From positions 3,256,501 through 3,320,500 of the forward strand of contig NZ_CP029773.1 of NCBI RefSeq assembly GCF_003205835.1: DNA of 64,000 bases, in the 5' to 3' direction. The notes beneath the pieces are model-generated. The model did no database searches, was not told where the DNA came from, and saw nothing but the letters and a program-made list of their open reading frames with translations. A program made the position numbers and the translations under genes. How positions within the stretch are numbered: the first letter of the stretch is position 1; each line of letters begins with the position of its first letter. Source of the stretch: Stenotrophomonas maltophilia (GTDB lineage: Bacteria > Pseudomonadota > Gammaproteobacteria > Xanthomonadales > Xanthomonadaceae). This document shows positions 62,427-64,000 of the stretch, in pieces.

Positions 62427-63320
62427 ATGACCACTTCCCTTTCCGCTGGCGCTGCCGGCGACGCTTCGCTGCGCCACCACTACCTGCGCATCGATGGCCA
62501 GCGCGTGCATTGCGTGTCCGCGGGCCACGGTGAACCCGTGCTGCTGATTCCCGGCTGGCCGCAGACCTGGTACGCCTGGCGCCACGTACTGCACGCCCTG
62601 GCCGAGGCCGGCTTCGAAGCGATTGCCGTGGATCCGCCGGGCATCGGCGAATCCGATCGCCCCGCCCACGGCTACGACACCGGCAGCGCCGCCGCCGTCC
62701 TGCACCAGACCATGCAGGCGCTGGGCCACGACCGTTATCAGGTGGTCGGGCATGACATCGGCATGTGGATCGCCTATGCGCTGGCCAGCGACCAGCCGCA
62801 GGCGGTGCGCCAGCTGGCCGTCACCGAAGCGGTGATTCCCGGCCTGGCCCCGGAACCGGGCATCTTTGCTGCACCCGCCGACAACATCTTCCTCTGGCAC
62901 TTCATGTTCAACCAGGTGGCCGACCTGCCCGAGGCACTGATCAGTGGCCGCGAGCGCGCCTACCTGGAATTCATGTTCGATCGCTGGTCGTACCGCCGCG
63001 ATGCGGTGGCCGCCGACACCTACATTGCCGCCTACAGCCGTCCGGGCGCATTGCGCGCAGGTTTCGCCTGGTATCGCGCGATTCCGGAGACGATCCGCCA
63101 GAACAAGCAGCGTGCGCAGCGCCGCCTGCCAATGCCGGTACTGGCCATCGGCGCCGAGCACGCCACCGGCGATGCGCCGATGCTGACCCTGCAGCCACAT
63201 GCCGACGATGTACGCGGCAGCATCGTGCCGGGCTGCGGCCACTTCATCATGGAAGAAGCACCGCAGGCGTTCCTGGCGCAGTTGCTGCCCTTCCTGCTGG
63301 AGGCACGCCATGCTGCTTGA
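62427..63320 (+). CDS. Alpha/beta hydrolase, epoxide-hydrolase-like
   Basis: 297 residues. Nucleophile elbow GHDIG (Asp, not Ser) near residue 112, oxyanion HG-type PGWPQTWYAW near 45, and catalytic His in GCGHFIMEE near 275. Asp nucleophile points to the epoxide hydrolase / haloalkane dehalogenase / fluoroacetate dehalogenase branch; which of these cannot be told from sequence. It follows the isomerase by 21 bases and overlaps the next gene by 11. Confidence 0.85.
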   Translation: MTTSLSAGAAGDASLRHHYLRIDGQRVHCVSAGHGEPVLLIPGWPQTWYAWRHVLHALAEAGFEAIAVDPPGIGESDRPAHGYDTGSAAAVLHQTMQALGHDRYQVVGHDIGMWIAYALASDQPQAVRQLAVTEAVIPGLAPEPGIFAAPADNIFLWHFMFNQVADLPEALISGRERAYLEFMFDRWSYRRDAVAADTYIAAYSRPGALRAGFAWYRAIPETIRQNKQRAQRRLPMPVLAIGAEHATGDAPMLTLQPHADDVRGSIVPGCGHFIMEEAPQAFLAQLLPFLLEARHAA

Positions 63321-64000
63321 ACCGGCGCTGCAGGAGTTCGTCGACGCCGTCGCCGCCCATGCGCTGCCGGAAGACCTGCGCGAACTGCGGGTGATCAGCG
63401 AGAGCGCGCTGCCACAGTTGCAGGGAGCACCACAGGCCGTCGCACACGTGATCGAGCACACGGTAATCGCGCGCGACGGGCATGCGTTGGAGCTGCGTTT
63501 CTACACGCCGGAAGGGCTGCCCGATGGACCGGTACCGGCTCTGCTGTTCGCCCACGGTGGCGGCTGGTTCCAGTGCTCGCTGGCGGTCTATGACGGACCC
63601 TGCCGGGCATTGGCCAATGCCAGCGGCTGCGTGATCGCCGCGGTCGGCTACCGGCTGGCGCCGGAGCACCCGTTCCCGGTTCCCCTGCATGACGTCGCCG
63701 ACGCTTGGCGGTGGTTGCAGGCCAATGCGGATCGCCTCGGCCTGGACCCACAGCGCCTGGCAATCGGTGGCGACAGCGCCGGTGGCAATCTCGCCGCCGC
63801 CTGCTGCCTGCTGCTGCGCGAACGGGGCCTGCCGCAACCGTGCCACCAGTTGCTGCTGTACCCGGCGCTGGATGCTGGCATGGGCAGCGATTCCTATCGG
63901 GACTACGCCACGGGCTATTACCTCAGCGCTAAACTGATGCAGCGCTGCTGGCAGGCCTATCTGGGTGGTCTGGCCCAACCGTCGGCGCTGGCCTCGCCCG
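63310..64000 (+). CDS. Alpha/beta hydrolase fold-3 esterase, 3' end outside window
   Basis: 230 codons visible, still open at the window edge. Hormone-sensitive-lipase type: oxyanion HGGGW at 82-86, YRLAPEHPFP at 114-123, nucleophile Ser156 in GDSAGG (154-159). The acid and histidine residues would lie beyond residue 230. ATG at 63310 overlaps the preceding hydrolase stop by 11 bases, so the two are co-translated. Predicted role is cleavage of an ester in the same pathway. Confidence 0.88.
   Translation, partial: MLLEPALQEFVDAVAAHALPEDLRELRVISESALPQLQGAPQAVAHVIEHTVIARDGHALELRFYTPEGLPDGPVPALLFAHGGGWFQCSLAVYDGPCRALANASGCVIAAVGYRLAPEHPFPVPLHDVADAWRWLQANADRLGLDPQRLAIGGDSAGGNLAAACCLLLRERGLPQPCHQLLLYPALDAGMGSDSYRDYATGYYLSAKLMQRCWQAYLGGLAQPSALASP

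Overview
The window is a contiguous piece of a high-GC gammaproteobacterial chromosome, almost certainly Stenotrophomonas (S. maltophilia group). The evidence is the xanthomonad arginine route (N-acetylornithine carbamoyltransferase, N-acetylcitrulline deacetylase and a fused N-acetylglutamate synthase/kinase), many GTAG-type REP palindromes of the kind called SMAG in S. maltophilia, and consistently GC-rich codon use. I see no prophage, insertion sequence, CRISPR array, defence island, rRNA or tRNA. The novelty here lies in regulatory and non-coding structure rather than in a new protein system.

Layout. 1-5657: pgaABCD operon (poly-N-acetylglucosamine biofilm exopolysaccharide), plus strand. 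5796-16276: ten-gene minus-strand arginine/proline cluster, argF'-argG-argE-argB/A fusion-GNAT-argC-argH-yciI-like-proB-proA. It is preceded at 16380-16542 by what reads as a complete arginine leader-peptide attenuator. 16592-20469: YcfJ-like exported protein, divergent cysS-sufE-MFS exporter. 20470-21070: repeat-rich spacer. 21071-25019: DksA-type protein with a histone H1-like extension, then yidD, pyrC and an M23 peptidase. 25132-30244: a leucine-rich hypothetical gene, then ubiG-gph-synthase-like gene and an MTA/SAH deaminase. 30450-32153: efp with divergent epmB. 32228-36100: GGDEF/EVL protein with a PhnD-like partner, then trmJ. 36221-41154: suhB, a 578-bp fold-back element, htpX, gluQ, and phaB-phaR. 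41229-51229: housekeeping genes (GumN-like, DUF1684, mutL, amiC, tsaE, nnr, queG, xseA). 51230-51803: a second repeat-rich spacer. 51804-58038: M48 protease, formylglycine-enzyme-fold lipoprotein, rnd, TPR/Sel1-like protein. 58127-64000: a TonB receptor, TetR regulator, isomerase and two alpha/beta hydrolases that look like a substrate-uptake-and-catabolism locus; the last gene runs off the window.

How the genes work together. Glutamate is drawn into proline (ProB, ProA) and, through acetylated intermediates kept to the citrulline stage, into arginine. EpmB beta-lysylates the EF-P encoded beside it. UbiG, Gph and MtaD form a methylation/repair-type run. PhnD-like and GGDEF/EVL proteins overlap by 4 bp and probably form one sensory unit for cyclic-di-GMP, the messenger that controls PNAG output in other bacteria.

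Most unusual signals: (i) the putative Arg attenuator before argF'; (ii) two families of intergenic elements whose stems differ between copies but stay complementary while loops are conserved, which looks like RNA-structure covariation; (iii) the DksA-H1 fusion lacking three of four zinc cysteines.
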